Shown here: positions 25,923 to 34,240 of the stretch, piece by piece | Position numbering within the stretch: position 1 is the first letter of the stretch | How the letters are laid out: every line of letters begins with the position of its first letter | Origin: Metabacillus flavus | GTDB taxonomy: Bacteria > Bacillota > Bacilli > Bacillales > Bacillaceae | Length of the DNA stretch: 64,000 nt | Direction of reading: 5' to 3' | Assembly: GCF_018283675.1 (NCBI RefSeq) | Contig: NZ_JAGVRK010000001.1 | Location: 434,001 to 498,000, forward strand | The notes under the pieces: generated by a model | Told to the model about the DNA's origin: nothing | Database searches by the model: none | What the model saw: the letters and a program-made list of their open reading frames with translations, nothing else | Translations under genes and position numbers: made by a program

Positions 25923-26240
25923 ATGAGAATTCCTAATCATCCATCAGCTGAAAGTATACAGTTAACGAAAGTTCTTCACGCTTTAAGTGACCCGAATAGA
26001 TTGAGGATTGTAAAAAGTATAGCAAACAAGGGTGAAGAAGTTTGTACGTACTATTCTTATGAATTTAACATTTCAAAATCGACGGTTTCTCACCACATCA
26101 AAACGTTAAGAGAATCCGGTATTATCAAAGTGCGTGTAGAAGGCTCCCAGCATTTCTACTCCATCAGAATGGAAGATCTGAACGGGAAATTTCCTGGATT
26201 AATGGAAATTGTTCTCTCTGCAGATCCTGAATCATATTGA
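25923..26240 (+). CDS. ArsR-family winged-helix repressor, probably leaderless
   Basis: 105 residues from ATG 25923 (MRIPNHPSAESIQLTKVLHALSD). Helix-turn-helix in DPNRLRIVKSI... and NISKSTVSHHIKTLRESGI; no obvious metal-binding CxC. The frame extends upstream to 25830, but the promoter TATAAT at 25910-25915 places the transcript start next to ATG 25923, and no ribosome binding site is present. A terminator separates it from the aldo/keto reductase, whose promoter region holds a likely operator. The gene order resembles yczG/yccK-type pairs in Bacillus. Confidence 0.82.
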   Translation: MRIPNHPSAESIQLTKVLHALSDPNRLRIVKSIANKGEEVCTYYSYEFNISKSTVSHHIKTLRESGIIKVRVEGSQHFYSIRMEDLNGKFPGLMEIVLSADPESY

Positions 26241-26275
26241 AAAAGTCCTGGTCTATCCAGGGCTTTTTCTTTTTT
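26239..26275 (+). terminator. Terminator after the ArsR-type gene
   Basis: GAAAAAG-CCTGG / CCAGG-CTTTTTC followed by TTTTTT; starts at the stop codon. Confidence 0.75.
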
Positions 26276-26276
26276 G

Positions 26277-26305
26277 TTGTCAAAATAAATAAAGCGTGAT
26301 AAGAT
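26277..26305 (+). promoter_or_regulatory. Sigma-A promoter of the aldo/keto reductase
   Basis: TTGTCA (26277-26282), a 17-bp spacer and TAAGAT (26300-26305). Confidence 0.6.
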
Positions 26306-26311
26306 TCCTTA

Positions 26312-26343
26312 AGTGTTCGACATTCATCGAATACTAGAACACT
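26312..26343 (+). promoter_or_regulatory. Candidate operator of the aldo/keto reductase
   Basis: AGTGTTC (26312-26318) and GAACACT (26337-26343) are exact inverted arms 18 bp apart, covering the expected transcription start. The neighbouring ArsR-type repressor is the obvious candidate binder. Confidence 0.5.
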
Positions 26344-26381
26344 CGAATATAAAAGTTAACTTCAATGAGGAGGCAGAACCA

Positions 26382-27314
26382 ATGAAAGAAATTCTCTTAA
26401 ATAAAGCTAATATGAAAGTGACCCAAATAGGCTTAGGGACCAATGCAGTAGGCGGTCATAATCTATTTACTGATTTAGATGAAGAACAAGGAAAAGATTT
26501 GGTTAAAGAGGCATTGAATCTTGGCATTACATTTATTGATACAGCTGACGTTTACGGATTCGGACGGTCGGAAGAACTGGTAGGGGAAGTGATTAAACCC
26601 CATCGTTCTGAGCTAAAGCTTGCTACTAAAGGGGCTGTAGAGAAAATAGGCGGGAATACAAGGATTAACAACAAACCGGAGTATTTACGCGCAGCCGTTG
26701 AGAAGAGTCTAGAAAGACTTCAAACGGATTTCATTGATTTATATTACTTGCATTATCCGGATAACGAAACGCCTTTAACTGAATCTATCGGTGAATTATC
26801 CCGCTTAAAAGAAGAGGGGAAAATTGGGGCCATAGGAATCTCCAACGTCAATCTGAATCAGTTAAAAGAAGCAAATCAGCACGGAGAAATTGATGTGATT
26901 CAATCCCCTTACAACATGCTGGAGCGTTCAGCAGAAGAGGATCTTCTTCCTTACACAAGAGAACACAACATATCCTTTGTTCCTTATGGACCGCTGGCAT
27001 TTGGAATTCTGGGCGGGAAATACAGCCGTTCACTAACATTAAAAGACGGAGACTGGAGAAAGGAAGAGCCTCTATTTCAACCGGAAACATTTTTAACTGT
27101 TTTAGACAAGGTCGAAAAATTAAAAGCGATAGCCGAAGACAAAGGAGCTAGTTTATCCAACTTAGCGCTGGCATGGCTGCTTTCGCAAGAAGGAATTGAC
27201 ACCGTAATACCCGGCGGTAAACGGGCTGAGCAGGTAAGAGAAAATGTGAAAGCAGATTCTTTAATCCTGTCATCTAGGGATTTAATTAAAATCGAATCCA
27301 TACTCGGTAAATAA
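26382..27314 (+). CDS. Aldo/keto reductase (YccK/IolS-like)
   Basis: 310 residues, TIM barrel. Catalytic residues fit the family: Asp in FIDTADVYGFGRSEEL, the Tyr four residues later, Lys in LATKGAVE and His in YYLHYPD. C-terminal IPGGKRAEQVREN binds NADPH. Start ATG 26382 behind GAGGAGG; an upstream in-frame ATG (26313) lies inside the operator. Substrate unknown. Confidence 0.9.
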   Translation: MKEILLNKANMKVTQIGLGTNAVGGHNLFTDLDEEQGKDLVKEALNLGITFIDTADVYGFGRSEELVGEVIKPHRSELKLATKGAVEKIGGNTRINNKPEYLRAAVEKSLERLQTDFIDLYYLHYPDNETPLTESIGELSRLKEEGKIGAIGISNVNLNQLKEANQHGEIDVIQSPYNMLERSAEEDLLPYTREHNISFVPYGPLAFGILGGKYSRSLTLKDGDWRKEEPLFQPETFLTVLDKVEKLKAIAEDKGASLSNLALAWLLSQEGIDTVIPGGKRAEQVRENVKADSLILSSRDLIKIESILGK

Positions 27315-27341
27315 ACTTTGAAGCAAATGAATCACGAAAGC

Positions 27342-27374
27342 AAAAAGCGGCTGGAGCACCAGCCGCTTTTTATA
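27342..27374 (+). terminator. Terminator after the aldo/keto reductase
   Basis: AAAAAGCGGCTGG / CCAGCCGCTTTTT, 4-nt loop. Confidence 0.88.
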
Positions 27375-27475
27375 ATACGAGAGTACCAAGCCGCTGCCCA
27401 GGGAGATTTAGCAGTTCTACAATTTCTCCCTCGTTTACAGGGGCACTCCTTTGGCGAGAATCCATGCATTGCTGA

Positions 27476-27800
27476 CTAAATGGCTGTTTTTTTATAAAAT
27501 CTCCTGACTGCCCAAAATTCAATAACTAACAGGATAAATACAGATATATAAATGAGACCCAACAATAATAGGAACCAGATGATAATAGCAGTGAGATCAA
27601 TGAAAGAATAAATGAACCGGTCTCAAGGAATTGCAGCCAAAAACTCATATCGTCTTTTTGTATTTCGAGCCAAACACTTGTCAGGGATGGAATAAGCGGG
27701 AGAATAACAAAAGACGTATAATAGATGATTCGTTTTTTGTTTTAATAAGGACAAAAAAGTTGATCAGCAAAATCAACAGAATAAGAGATAGAATGACCAG
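27476..27800 (-). pseudogene. Decayed membrane protein gene downstream of the histidine kinase
   Basis: Three hydrophobic segments lie in different frames: GGLVILSLILLILLINFFVL, then SFVILPLIPSLTSVWLEIQ, then IIIWFLLLLGLIYISVFILL ending ...WAVRRFYKKTAI and TAG 27478-27476. Two frameshifts (near 27720 and 27595) are needed to join them. A GGAGGT lies before the first segment, but no normal start codon remains. It would have been the last gene of the repeat protein/two-component operon. Confidence 0.6.
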
Positions 27801-27841
27801 ACCTCCAAAATTGAGAGGCTGTGCCCTGAAGCATAGCCTCC

Positions 27842-29239
27842 TTACTTCAACACCACCGAAAACACACTCCCGCCTGAACCGCTCTCCTTCAGCACCAAAT
27901 CTCCGCCCAAAGCCTTCGCAAGCATTTTGCTGAACGGCAATCCAAGTCCGAGCCCGCGAACCTTCAGTTTTTTCTTTTCACCCCGGAAAAAGCGTTCAAA
28001 GATATACGGCTGCTCACTTGCGGGTATACCTGGGCCATTGTCAGCAACTTCAATCCCGTCTTCAAATAAAGACACCGTAATAAGCCCTTTTCCGTCCATG
28101 GCCTGACTGGAATTATTTAATAGGTTAATGAGAATCTGCTGAAGTCTGAGAGGGTCGGTTTCGAGTGTGATGATTGGTTCTGGCGTCTTCACTTCATAGT
28201 GAACCTCGTTTTGCTGGGTAACGCTCCATTGCCTGACAATATTATGAATAAGTTCGTTCATATTGCATGTTTCCGGATGAATGGTAAATGCGCCTGCGGA
28301 TAAGGAGTTGAAGTCCAATAGGTCCGCGATCATCGTTTGGAGACGATGGATTTCTTTAAGCGTAATGTCCAGAAATTCCTGTCGCTCTTCACCAGTGACG
28401 ATTCCGTCTCTCACAGCCTGGACGAGTCCGCTGATGGAGGTGACGGGTGTTTTTAAATCATGGGTAACGCCTGCGAGCAGCTCGGCTCTCAGTTTTTCAA
28501 GCTGGGTAAGCCGCTGCGTCATCTCCTCAAAAGAGGTTACGAGGTCGTAGATTTCCTGTTCCCTCACGTCAGAGTTCAGCTTGATATCATATTGCCCTTC
28601 TTTGATTTCAGCCGCAGCGAGGGCGACCTCCTGGATTGGCTTCAGGATCCGTTTTGAGAGAATATAGATGACGAGCCAGCCTAGGAGTCCAAGGCCAATA
28701 AGCAGTATAGCGATTAGACGGTATTCCTGATTGACGTCTGCCAGCTGGTCTTCCGTCTGCATGACGACAACCCAGCCTTTTTGCACCGCATCAATGACAA
28801 TAGGCTCTTTAATGGTGTAGACAGACGTTCCGTTAATCTTTAATTTTTGAACGGTCTCATTATTGGAGAAAATTTTTGCAGGAAGCTTTAGCTTTTCAGG
28901 TCCCAGATTGTTCTCAGGTCCCGGACCTTTGTGGGGACCTCTTACAAGGACGCCTTTCTTATTCGTAATGAAAATTTGCGGGGGACGGCCCATATCCAAA
29001 ACCCGGGACCGCTGATCAATCCGCCGGTCAAAATCTTCAAAGTTCTTTTGGCCTGCAGCTGTCTCGGCCGATTCAGCTGCTAAATACTCAAGCAAATTCA
29101 GCCGGTTATCAATGGTCGTCTGGCGGATCCACCAGAAGGAGCCGATTCCTAAAATGAGCAGACCGATACAGAGGGAGAAGAGGTACCGGGTCGTCCAATA
29201 TTTTAATAGTGTGGTCCGTTTCTTATTTTTCGTAAACAC
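27842..29239 (-). CDS. Sensor histidine kinase
   Basis: About 465 residues from GTG 29239, which overlaps the response regulator stop by 17 bp; the exact start is uncertain. Order: membrane helix (about 18-38), extracellular sensor of about 130 residues with GPHKGPGPENNLGPEK, membrane helix (about 172-195), HAMP, HisKA with His260 in AGVTHDLKTPVTS, HATPase with NNSSQAMDG, ADNGPGIP and GLGLGLPFSK. It phosphorylates the regulator encoded just upstream. Confidence 0.92.
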   Translation of the reverse strand: MFTKNKKRTTLLKYWTTRYLFSLCIGLLILGIGSFWWIRQTTIDNRLNLLEYLAAESAETAAGQKNFEDFDRRIDQRSRVLDMGRPPQIFITNKKGVLVRGPHKGPGPENNLGPEKLKLPAKIFSNNETVQKLKINGTSVYTIKEPIVIDAVQKGWVVVMQTEDQLADVNQEYRLIAILLIGLGLLGWLVIYILSKRILKPIQEVALAAAEIKEGQYDIKLNSDVREQEIYDLVTSFEEMTQRLTQLEKLRAELLAGVTHDLKTPVTSISGLVQAVRDGIVTGEERQEFLDITLKEIHRLQTMIADLLDFNSLSAGAFTIHPETCNMNELIHNIVRQWSVTQQNEVHYEVKTPEPIITLETDPLRLQQILINLLNNSSQAMDGKGLITVSLFEDGIEVADNGPGIPASEQPYIFERFFRGEKKKLKVRGLGLGLPFSKMLAKALGGDLVLKESGSGGSVFSVVLK

Positions 29240-29912
29240 TGAACTGATACCCCAATCCTCTGAGCGTTCTGATTTCACCGTAGGCGGATGACCAATGGAC
29301 GAGCGCCTGGCGGATCCGCTTCACCGCAAGGTCCACGGCCCGGTCGCTTCCTTCATAGTCCATGCCCCATACATGTTCAATTAAGTCTTCTCTTGTGAAG
29401 GTCCGGTTCGGCCGTTCTGCAAGGAAGATGAGCAGCGAGAGATCCTTCGGAGTTAGTATCACGAACTCGCCATCAATGGTAACAAGATGGGAGTCAAAGT
29501 GAATACTTAAATTTCCAATCTGCTTTCGATTATCTGATTCCAGGATTTTCGAAGAACGGCGCATCACAGCGTTCACCCTGGCAATGACTTCTTCCCCGAT
29601 AAACGGCTTGGAAATGTAATCATCCGCACCCTGATTGAGTCCTTTTAATTTATAGTCAATGTCGCCGAGGGCCGTCAGCATAATGACTGGGCAGGCACTC
29701 ATTTTTCTGATTTCCAGTAAGACCTCCCAGCCCTCCATGCCCGGAAGCATGACATCCAGCAGCACAAGGTCAGGGGTTTTTTCTCGGAAAACAGCTACCG
29801 CGTCATTCCCGTTAAAGGCTTGAAGCACCTCATATCCTTCGTGCTTTAAATAAACACTCAACACTCTTGAAATGGTTTCCTCATCTTCTGCTACTAAAAT
29901 GGTTTTATTCAT
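29223..29912 (-). CDS. OmpR-family response regulator
   Basis: 229 residues from ATG 29912 behind AGGAGG. Receiver domain with phospho-acceptor Asp53 (LLDVMLPG), acidic pair ED at 9-10 and Lys in SKPF (about 102). Winged-helix DNA-binding domain with LTPKDLSLLIFLAERPN and LRGLGYQF. Cotranscribed with its kinase. The direct repeats TGTCAG upstream of the secreted repeat protein are its likely target. Confidence 0.93.
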   Translation of the reverse strand: MNKTILVAEDEETISRVLSVYLKHEGYEVLQAFNGNDAVAVFREKTPDLVLLDVMLPGMEGWEVLLEIRKMSACPVIMLTALGDIDYKLKGLNQGADDYISKPFIGEEVIARVNAVMRRSSKILESDNRKQIGNLSIHFDSHLVTIDGEFVILTPKDLSLLIFLAERPNRTFTREDLIEHVWGMDYEGSDRAVDLAVKRIRQALVHWSSAYGEIRTLRGLGYQFSVYEK

Positions 29913-29942
29913 GGCCGTTCCTCCTGTTACCTTCACTATACA

Positions 29943-29980
29943 AGAAAACTCCCTGGCCATAAATACCAAGGAGTTTCTCT
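29943..29980 (-). terminator. Partial terminator inside the repeat-protein operon
   Basis: AGAAACTCCTTGG pairs with CCAGGGAGTTTTCT. It lies between the secreted repeat protein and the regulator gene and probably lets only part of transcription through. Confidence 0.65.
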
Positions 29981-29987
29981 TCTAAAG

Positions 29988-31061
29988 TTAGATGCCCATT
30001 CCTTGAGGAGCAGCGTCTGGTCCGTCTAGATCCGGTGTGCCTTCAGGACCGCCTTCTCCCGGTCCGCCATGTCCGCGTCCGCCGCCATCAGGTCCGCCGT
30101 GGCCTTTGCCATGCCCCGGTCCGAATCCGCCTACACCTAAACCGAATCCATCTTTATCCAGCAGATCGTTCAGCTTGTCTGGATTTTTCGTTTTGATTTC
30201 TTCTATTAAAACACGAGTCGTTTTATCCGCAGTCGAAATGTTCAGCTCTTTTGCAAGCTTCGCAATTTTTTTGTCCATTACTTCGGAAGCGATTTGTCCA
30301 ACGGTTTTGCCATCCACTGTGATTCCGTATTGTTTAGCATCTGCTTTTACTTTCGCTATGCGGACTTCCTGAGCAAGGTCGCGGATGTCTTTACCGCTCG
30401 TTGAAATGCCAAGTTCTTTTGCTTCTTTGTTAATGGCTGCCGTGAAAACCTCCTGCTGGATCGTTTGCTGATCCTTGCCGCTTGTAGAAACGCCAAGTTC
30501 TTTTGCTTTTTTGTTTAGAGCTGCTGTCATTACATCCTGTCTAAGTGTTTGCTCATCTTTATTGTCAGCAGATACGCCGAGTTCTTTTGCTTTTTTCTTC
30601 AGCTGGGCAAGCTCGATATCATTATGAAGTGTTTGCTCATCCTTTTTCGCTGTAGAAAGACCAAGCGCTTTTGCCTGTTTTTGAAGCTTCGCCAAGTGAA
30701 CTTCCTCCGCCAGTGTTTCAAGATCTTTGCCGGCTGTTTTAATGCCAAGCTCCTTCGCTTCTTTGTTTACAGCAACGGTCCTGATTTCCTTCATGATTTC
30801 CGGAGCTGTTTTACCCGTTGTGCTGATGCCAAGTGACTTCGCTTTAGCCAAAAGCTCGTCAGAATTTCCGCCGAAGAATCCTTTAGGTCCATGTCCTTTA
30901 TGTCCGAAGCCCTTTCCGCCGAAATCCTGCTTAGCCGTGCCCGCATCGGCCGCCGCTGTCGTTTTCGCATTTGTATCGCCTGCTGCAAAAGCTGAAGATG
31001 CTGCATAGCCTCCAAGTAAAACTGTTCCTGCAACCGCAAAGCTTATAACTGATTTTTTCAT
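29988..31061 (-). CDS. Secreted protein with tandem 33-residue helical repeats and Gly/His-rich flanks
   Basis: 357 residues. Signal peptide 1-26; a short Gly/His/Lys segment (about 47-66: FGGKGFGHKGHGPKGFFGG); then about seven units of roughly 33 residues with the pattern KEAKELGISTSGKDxxTLxxEV (about 70-290); then a Gly/Pro/His/Asp-rich tail of about 55 residues (GFGPGHGKGHGG...). The repeats resemble short helix-loop-helix (SAP-like) units. AGGAGG before ATG 31061. First gene of an operon with an OmpR-type system. The His-rich ends could bind metal. Function unknown. Confidence 0.75.
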   Translation of the reverse strand: MKKSVISFAVAGTVLLGGYAASSAFAAGDTNAKTTAAADAGTAKQDFGGKGFGHKGHGPKGFFGGNSDELLAKAKSLGISTTGKTAPEIMKEIRTVAVNKEAKELGIKTAGKDLETLAEEVHLAKLQKQAKALGLSTAKKDEQTLHNDIELAQLKKKAKELGVSADNKDEQTLRQDVMTAALNKKAKELGVSTSGKDQQTIQQEVFTAAINKEAKELGISTSGKDIRDLAQEVRIAKVKADAKQYGITVDGKTVGQIASEVMDKKIAKLAKELNISTADKTTRVLIEEIKTKNPDKLNDLLDKDGFGLGVGGFGPGHGKGHGGPDGGGRGHGGPGEGGPEGTPDLDGPDAAPQGMGI

Positions 31062-31140
31062 TTGTATTTCCTCCTAAGTATGAGTGTTTTAAGGTTGTTT
31101 GCCTTGCTGAACCTTATACTCATACTTTACTGGGCGAATG

Positions 31141-31232
31141 TGTCAGGTAAATGTCAGAAAGGAGGGCTTGTAAAATTTTTTTGCGGAACTCCAGTTAGAG
31201 TTAGGGGGGATTTGAAGTCAGGAAAATGTCAG
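31141..31232 (-). promoter_or_regulatory. Response-regulator-type direct repeats upstream of the repeat protein
   Basis: TGTCAG occurs at 31141-31146 and 31152-31157 (11-bp period) and again as AGTCAG 31216-31221 and TGTCAG 31227-31232 (11-bp period). On the minus strand these read CTGACA pairs, the usual layout of an OmpR-type site. A TATAAG box lies downstream near 31112 without a clear -35, which suits an activated promoter. Confidence 0.55.
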
Positions 31233-31314
31233 AGTTAAAATTATTTCGTTTTTTAAGGCTGGAGAAATGCAAAGAATCCATATAAAAGACGAACGAACTT
31301 TGTTATGATTATTA

Positions 31315-31330
31315 ATGTATACGCTTACAT
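31315..31330 (+). promoter_or_regulatory. cre box (CcpA site) before nagP
   Basis: ATGTATACGCTTACAT matches WTGNAARCGNWWWCAW with one mismatch. It lies just after a TATGAT box (31304-31309), so CcpA would block transcription. The 31331-31473 leader is about 140 nt. Confidence 0.65.
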
Positions 31331-31473
31331 AAACCTTCATAATTATATTTTAACAAAGGAGGATACAAGCAGGCTTTATGAACTTATTTCTTTCATTGTA
31401 GAAAATGTTCCAATGGAAAGGAACCAAAGGTAACGATTATGGTACAACAAACAAAAAAGGGGGAGTTTTCAGC

Positions 31474-32949
31474 ATGATGAACTATTTGCAAAGAATTGGC
31501 CGTTCGTTAATGCTTCCGGTTGCAGTATTGCCGGCAGCAGCTATATTAATGGGGATTGGCTATTGGATGGATCCGACGGGATGGGGGGCGTCGATTCCGG
31601 CTGCCGCTTTCCTGATAAAAGCGGGTTCTTCCATTATTGATAACATGGGAATACTGTTCGCGGTAGGAGTAGCTTTGGGGATGGCGAAGGAACGGGATGG
31701 TTCCGCTGCATTAAGCGGACTTGTAGCCTTTCTCGTTATCACCACTTTGCTGTCATCGGACACAGTCGCCATGCTTCAGGGAATAGACGCGGCTAAGGTG
31801 AATCCGGCATTTGTGAAAATTGAGAACCAGTTTATCGGAATTCTATCAGGTATCATTGCTTCAATTATGTATAACCGCTTCAGCCATGTGAAGCTTGTGG
31901 ATGCGCTGGCATTCTTCAGCGGAAAACGACTTGTACCGATTATGTCGGCAGTCGCTATGCTTGTTGTTTCAGGCATCCTGCTATTCGTTTGGCCGGTTGT
32001 ATTTTCTGGCCTGGTTTCCTTCGGTGAAGGAATCAGTAAGCTTGGATTCGTGGGTGCCGGTCTTTATGGATTTTTCAATCGTTTATTAATTCCTACTGGT
32101 CTTCACCACGCACTTAACTCGGTATTCTGGTTTGACGTGGCGGGAATCAACGATATCGGTAATTTCTGGTCTGGCAAGGGAACTAAAGGTGTAACGGGAA
32201 TGTATCAGGCGGGCTTCTTCCCGGTTATGATGTTCGGTCTTCCGGCAGCAGCGCTTGCGATGTACCACACAGCAAAAACAAAGAATAAAAAGCAAGTCGC
32301 TTCCCTGATGCTTGCGGCTGGTGTGGCTTCCTTCTTTACGGGTGTAACAGAGCCTTTGGAATTCGCCTTCATGTTTGTGGCGCCATTATTGTTTGTCGCC
32401 CATGCGGTTTTAACAGGATTATCTCTTGCAGTTGCGGCTTTCTTTCACTGGACTGCAGGCTTCGGTTTCAGTGCCGGATTCATTGACTTTTTCTTAAGCT
32501 CAAGACTTCCTTTAGCAAACAGCCCATACATGCTCATTGTTCAAGGACTAGTTTTCGCAGTACTTTACTACTTCTTATTCCGCTTCCTAATTGTGAAATT
32601 CAACTTGATGACACCTGGAAGAGAAGAAGATGATGCAGCAAAACTAGATGAAGGACTCGTAGCAAACGAAGCAGCACCTGCAGTAGCCGGACAGGGTACA
32701 GAAAACAAATTCACCCTAATGGCTGCAAGAATCTACGAAGGTCTTGGCGGAGACGACAATGTCACATCCATCGACAACTGCGTCACCCGTCTTCGGATTG
32801 AAGTAAAAGGCATGAATGCCGTCGATCAGCAAAAAATCAAAGCAACCGGCGTACCGGGAATCAACATCGTCGGTGCCAACAGCATTCAGGTTATTGTAGG
32901 AACGAATGTGCAGTTTGTGGCGGATGAGATGGTGAAGATACGGAAGTGA
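31474..32949 (+). CDS. nagP: PTS N-acetylglucosamine-type transporter, EIICB
   Basis: 491 residues from ATG 31474 behind GGGGGAG. EIIC membrane domain 1-385 begins MMNYLQRIGRSLMLPVAVLPAAA and carries the substrate-site segment GVTEPLEFAFMF. EIIB follows with phosphorylation Cys about 434 in SIDNCVTRLRIEV. There is no EIIA domain, which fits NagP-type proteins that use another EIIA. It imports and phosphorylates N-acetylglucosamine; glucose-family sugars are an alternative. Repressed by CcpA if the cre box is functional. Confidence 0.87.
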   Translation: MMNYLQRIGRSLMLPVAVLPAAAILMGIGYWMDPTGWGASIPAAAFLIKAGSSIIDNMGILFAVGVALGMAKERDGSAALSGLVAFLVITTLLSSDTVAMLQGIDAAKVNPAFVKIENQFIGILSGIIASIMYNRFSHVKLVDALAFFSGKRLVPIMSAVAMLVVSGILLFVWPVVFSGLVSFGEGISKLGFVGAGLYGFFNRLLIPTGLHHALNSVFWFDVAGINDIGNFWSGKGTKGVTGMYQAGFFPVMMFGLPAAALAMYHTAKTKNKKQVASLMLAAGVASFFTGVTEPLEFAFMFVAPLLFVAHAVLTGLSLAVAAFFHWTAGFGFSAGFIDFFLSSRLPLANSPYMLIVQGLVFAVLYYFLFRFLIVKFNLMTPGREEDDAAKLDEGLVANEAAPAVAGQGTENKFTLMAARIYEGLGGDDNVTSIDNCVTRLRIEVKGMNAVDQQKIKATGVPGINIVGANSIQVIVGTNVQFVADEMVKIRK

Positions 32950-33018
32950 TGAGGAGGAAAGGGGTGGATGCTCCTTTCTTTTTTAGATATTGATAATCTA
33001 ACAGAAAGGAGCATTCAC

Positions 33019-33210
33019 ATGGGAAACGAGTTTCCTCCAAAGCTAGGAAAACCCGCACAGCGCGCCCTGGCAGGAGCAGGGTATGTTCGTCTCGAACAGC
33101 TGACAGAGGTTAGTGAGAAGGAACTTTCAAAGCTTCACGGCATGGGACCGAAAGCGATTGGGCAGCTTCGGGAAGCTTTGCAGGAAAAAGGGTTGTCGTT
33201 TCGAAAATAA
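33019..33210 (+). CDS. Small helix-hairpin-helix (RNAP alpha-CTD-like) protein
   Basis: 63 residues from ATG 33019 behind AAAGGAG. The sequence LGKPAQRALAGAGYVRLEQL and LSKLHGMGPKAIGQLREALQ is a double helix-hairpin-helix like that in the RNA polymerase alpha C-terminal domain. Probably binds DNA. Function unknown. Confidence 0.8.
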   Translation: MGNEFPPKLGKPAQRALAGAGYVRLEQLTEVSEKELSKLHGMGPKAIGQLREALQEKGLSFRK

Positions 33211-33278
33211 ATCGTCCGTTCCAAAATAGAGGGATAAACACCAGGAAGAAAGAATACATACCTATGTAAAAGTTATTT

Positions 33279-33306
33279 GGGGCAGCGGCAAACTGCCCCA
33301 TTTTGG
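33279..33306 (+). terminator. Hairpin before the ABC transporter genes
   Basis: GGGGCAG / CTGCCCC then ATTTTGG. It lies directly upstream of the ATPase ribosome binding site and may be a weak terminator or leader hairpin. Confidence 0.45.
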
Positions 33307-33316
33307 AGTGTGAAAA

Positions 33317-34240
33317 ATGAGCGAATCAATTATCAGCGTAAATGGCCTCGTGAAAAAATACGGGGATTTCACAGCTGTGAATGGAATCAAATTTGACGTT
33401 AATAAGGGCGAAGTGTTTGGCGTGCTTGGCCCGAATGGAGCTGGAAAGACGACGACGCTTGAGATGCTCGTCGGACTCCGTAAGCCGGACGGCGGATCAG
33501 CTGATATCGGCGGATTTGATGTGGTACGGGATTTAAATAAGGTAAAGGAAGTCATTGGTGTGCAGCTTCAGTCGACGACCTTGTTTGAACTGTTAACGGT
33601 TGAAGAGATTTTGGTTTTGTATGCAAGTTTTTATAAAAAGCACATTCCCATCCATCCGCTCATAGAGGATATGCTACTGACAGATAAAACGAAGAGCAGG
33701 ATTAAAAGCTTATCCGGCGGACAGAAGCAGAGGCTTGCGATTGCCCTCGCCCTTGTTCATGATCCGTGGATTATTTTCCTTGATGAGCCGACAACGGGCC
33801 TTGATCCGCAGGCGAGAAGAACGCTCTGGGACATCATTTTTAAACTGAAGGAAAAAGGGAAAACGGTTGTTTTGACAACACACTATATGGACGAAGCCCA
33901 CGTGCTTTGCGACCGGATTGCAATTATGGATCAGGGGAACCTCATTGCATTGGATACACCGGCTGAGCTTGTCCGAAGCCTTCACTCGGAAAATGCTGTG
34001 GAATTCCGTTTTGAAGAGGAAGGGGCCGAACTGGACCTTACTGAAATAGAAGGAGTGAAACAGGTCGGCAGTCAAAAGGATGCGACTATTTTGTATACGG
34101 ATAATTTGCAGGCAACCTTAACGAGTCTCATACAGACAGCCGCTGATCATGGTTTAACGCTGGCTGATTTGCAGATTCGGACGGCAACGCTTGAGGACGT
34201 CTTTATCCATATGACCGGAAGGAGTTTGAGGGAAGCATGA
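33317..34240 (+). CDS. ABC transporter ATPase (drug/lipid exporter type)
   Basis: 307 residues. Walker A GPNGAGKTTT (about 38-47), signature LSGGQKQR, Walker B IIFLDEPTTGLDPQ and the switch His in LTTHYMDEA. A C-terminal DrrA-type extension of about 80 residues follows. TTTTGGAG before ATG 33317. Overlaps the permease gene by 4 bp (ATGA). Confidence 0.93.
   Translation: MSESIISVNGLVKKYGDFTAVNGIKFDVNKGEVFGVLGPNGAGKTTTLEMLVGLRKPDGGSADIGGFDVVRDLNKVKEVIGVQLQSTTLFELLTVEEILVLYASFYKKHIPIHPLIEDMLLTDKTKSRIKSLSGGQKQRLAIALALVHDPWIIFLDEPTTGLDPQARRTLWDIIFKLKEKGKTVVLTTHYMDEAHVLCDRIAIMDQGNLIALDTPAELVRSLHSENAVEFRFEEEGAELDLTEIEGVKQVGSQKDATILYTDNLQATLTSLIQTAADHGLTLADLQIRTATLEDVFIHMTGRSLREA

Noticed and set aside
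27631-27933. 100-residue plus-strand protein
   Set aside because: Shadow of the decayed minus-strand membrane gene and the kinase end; no ribosome site.
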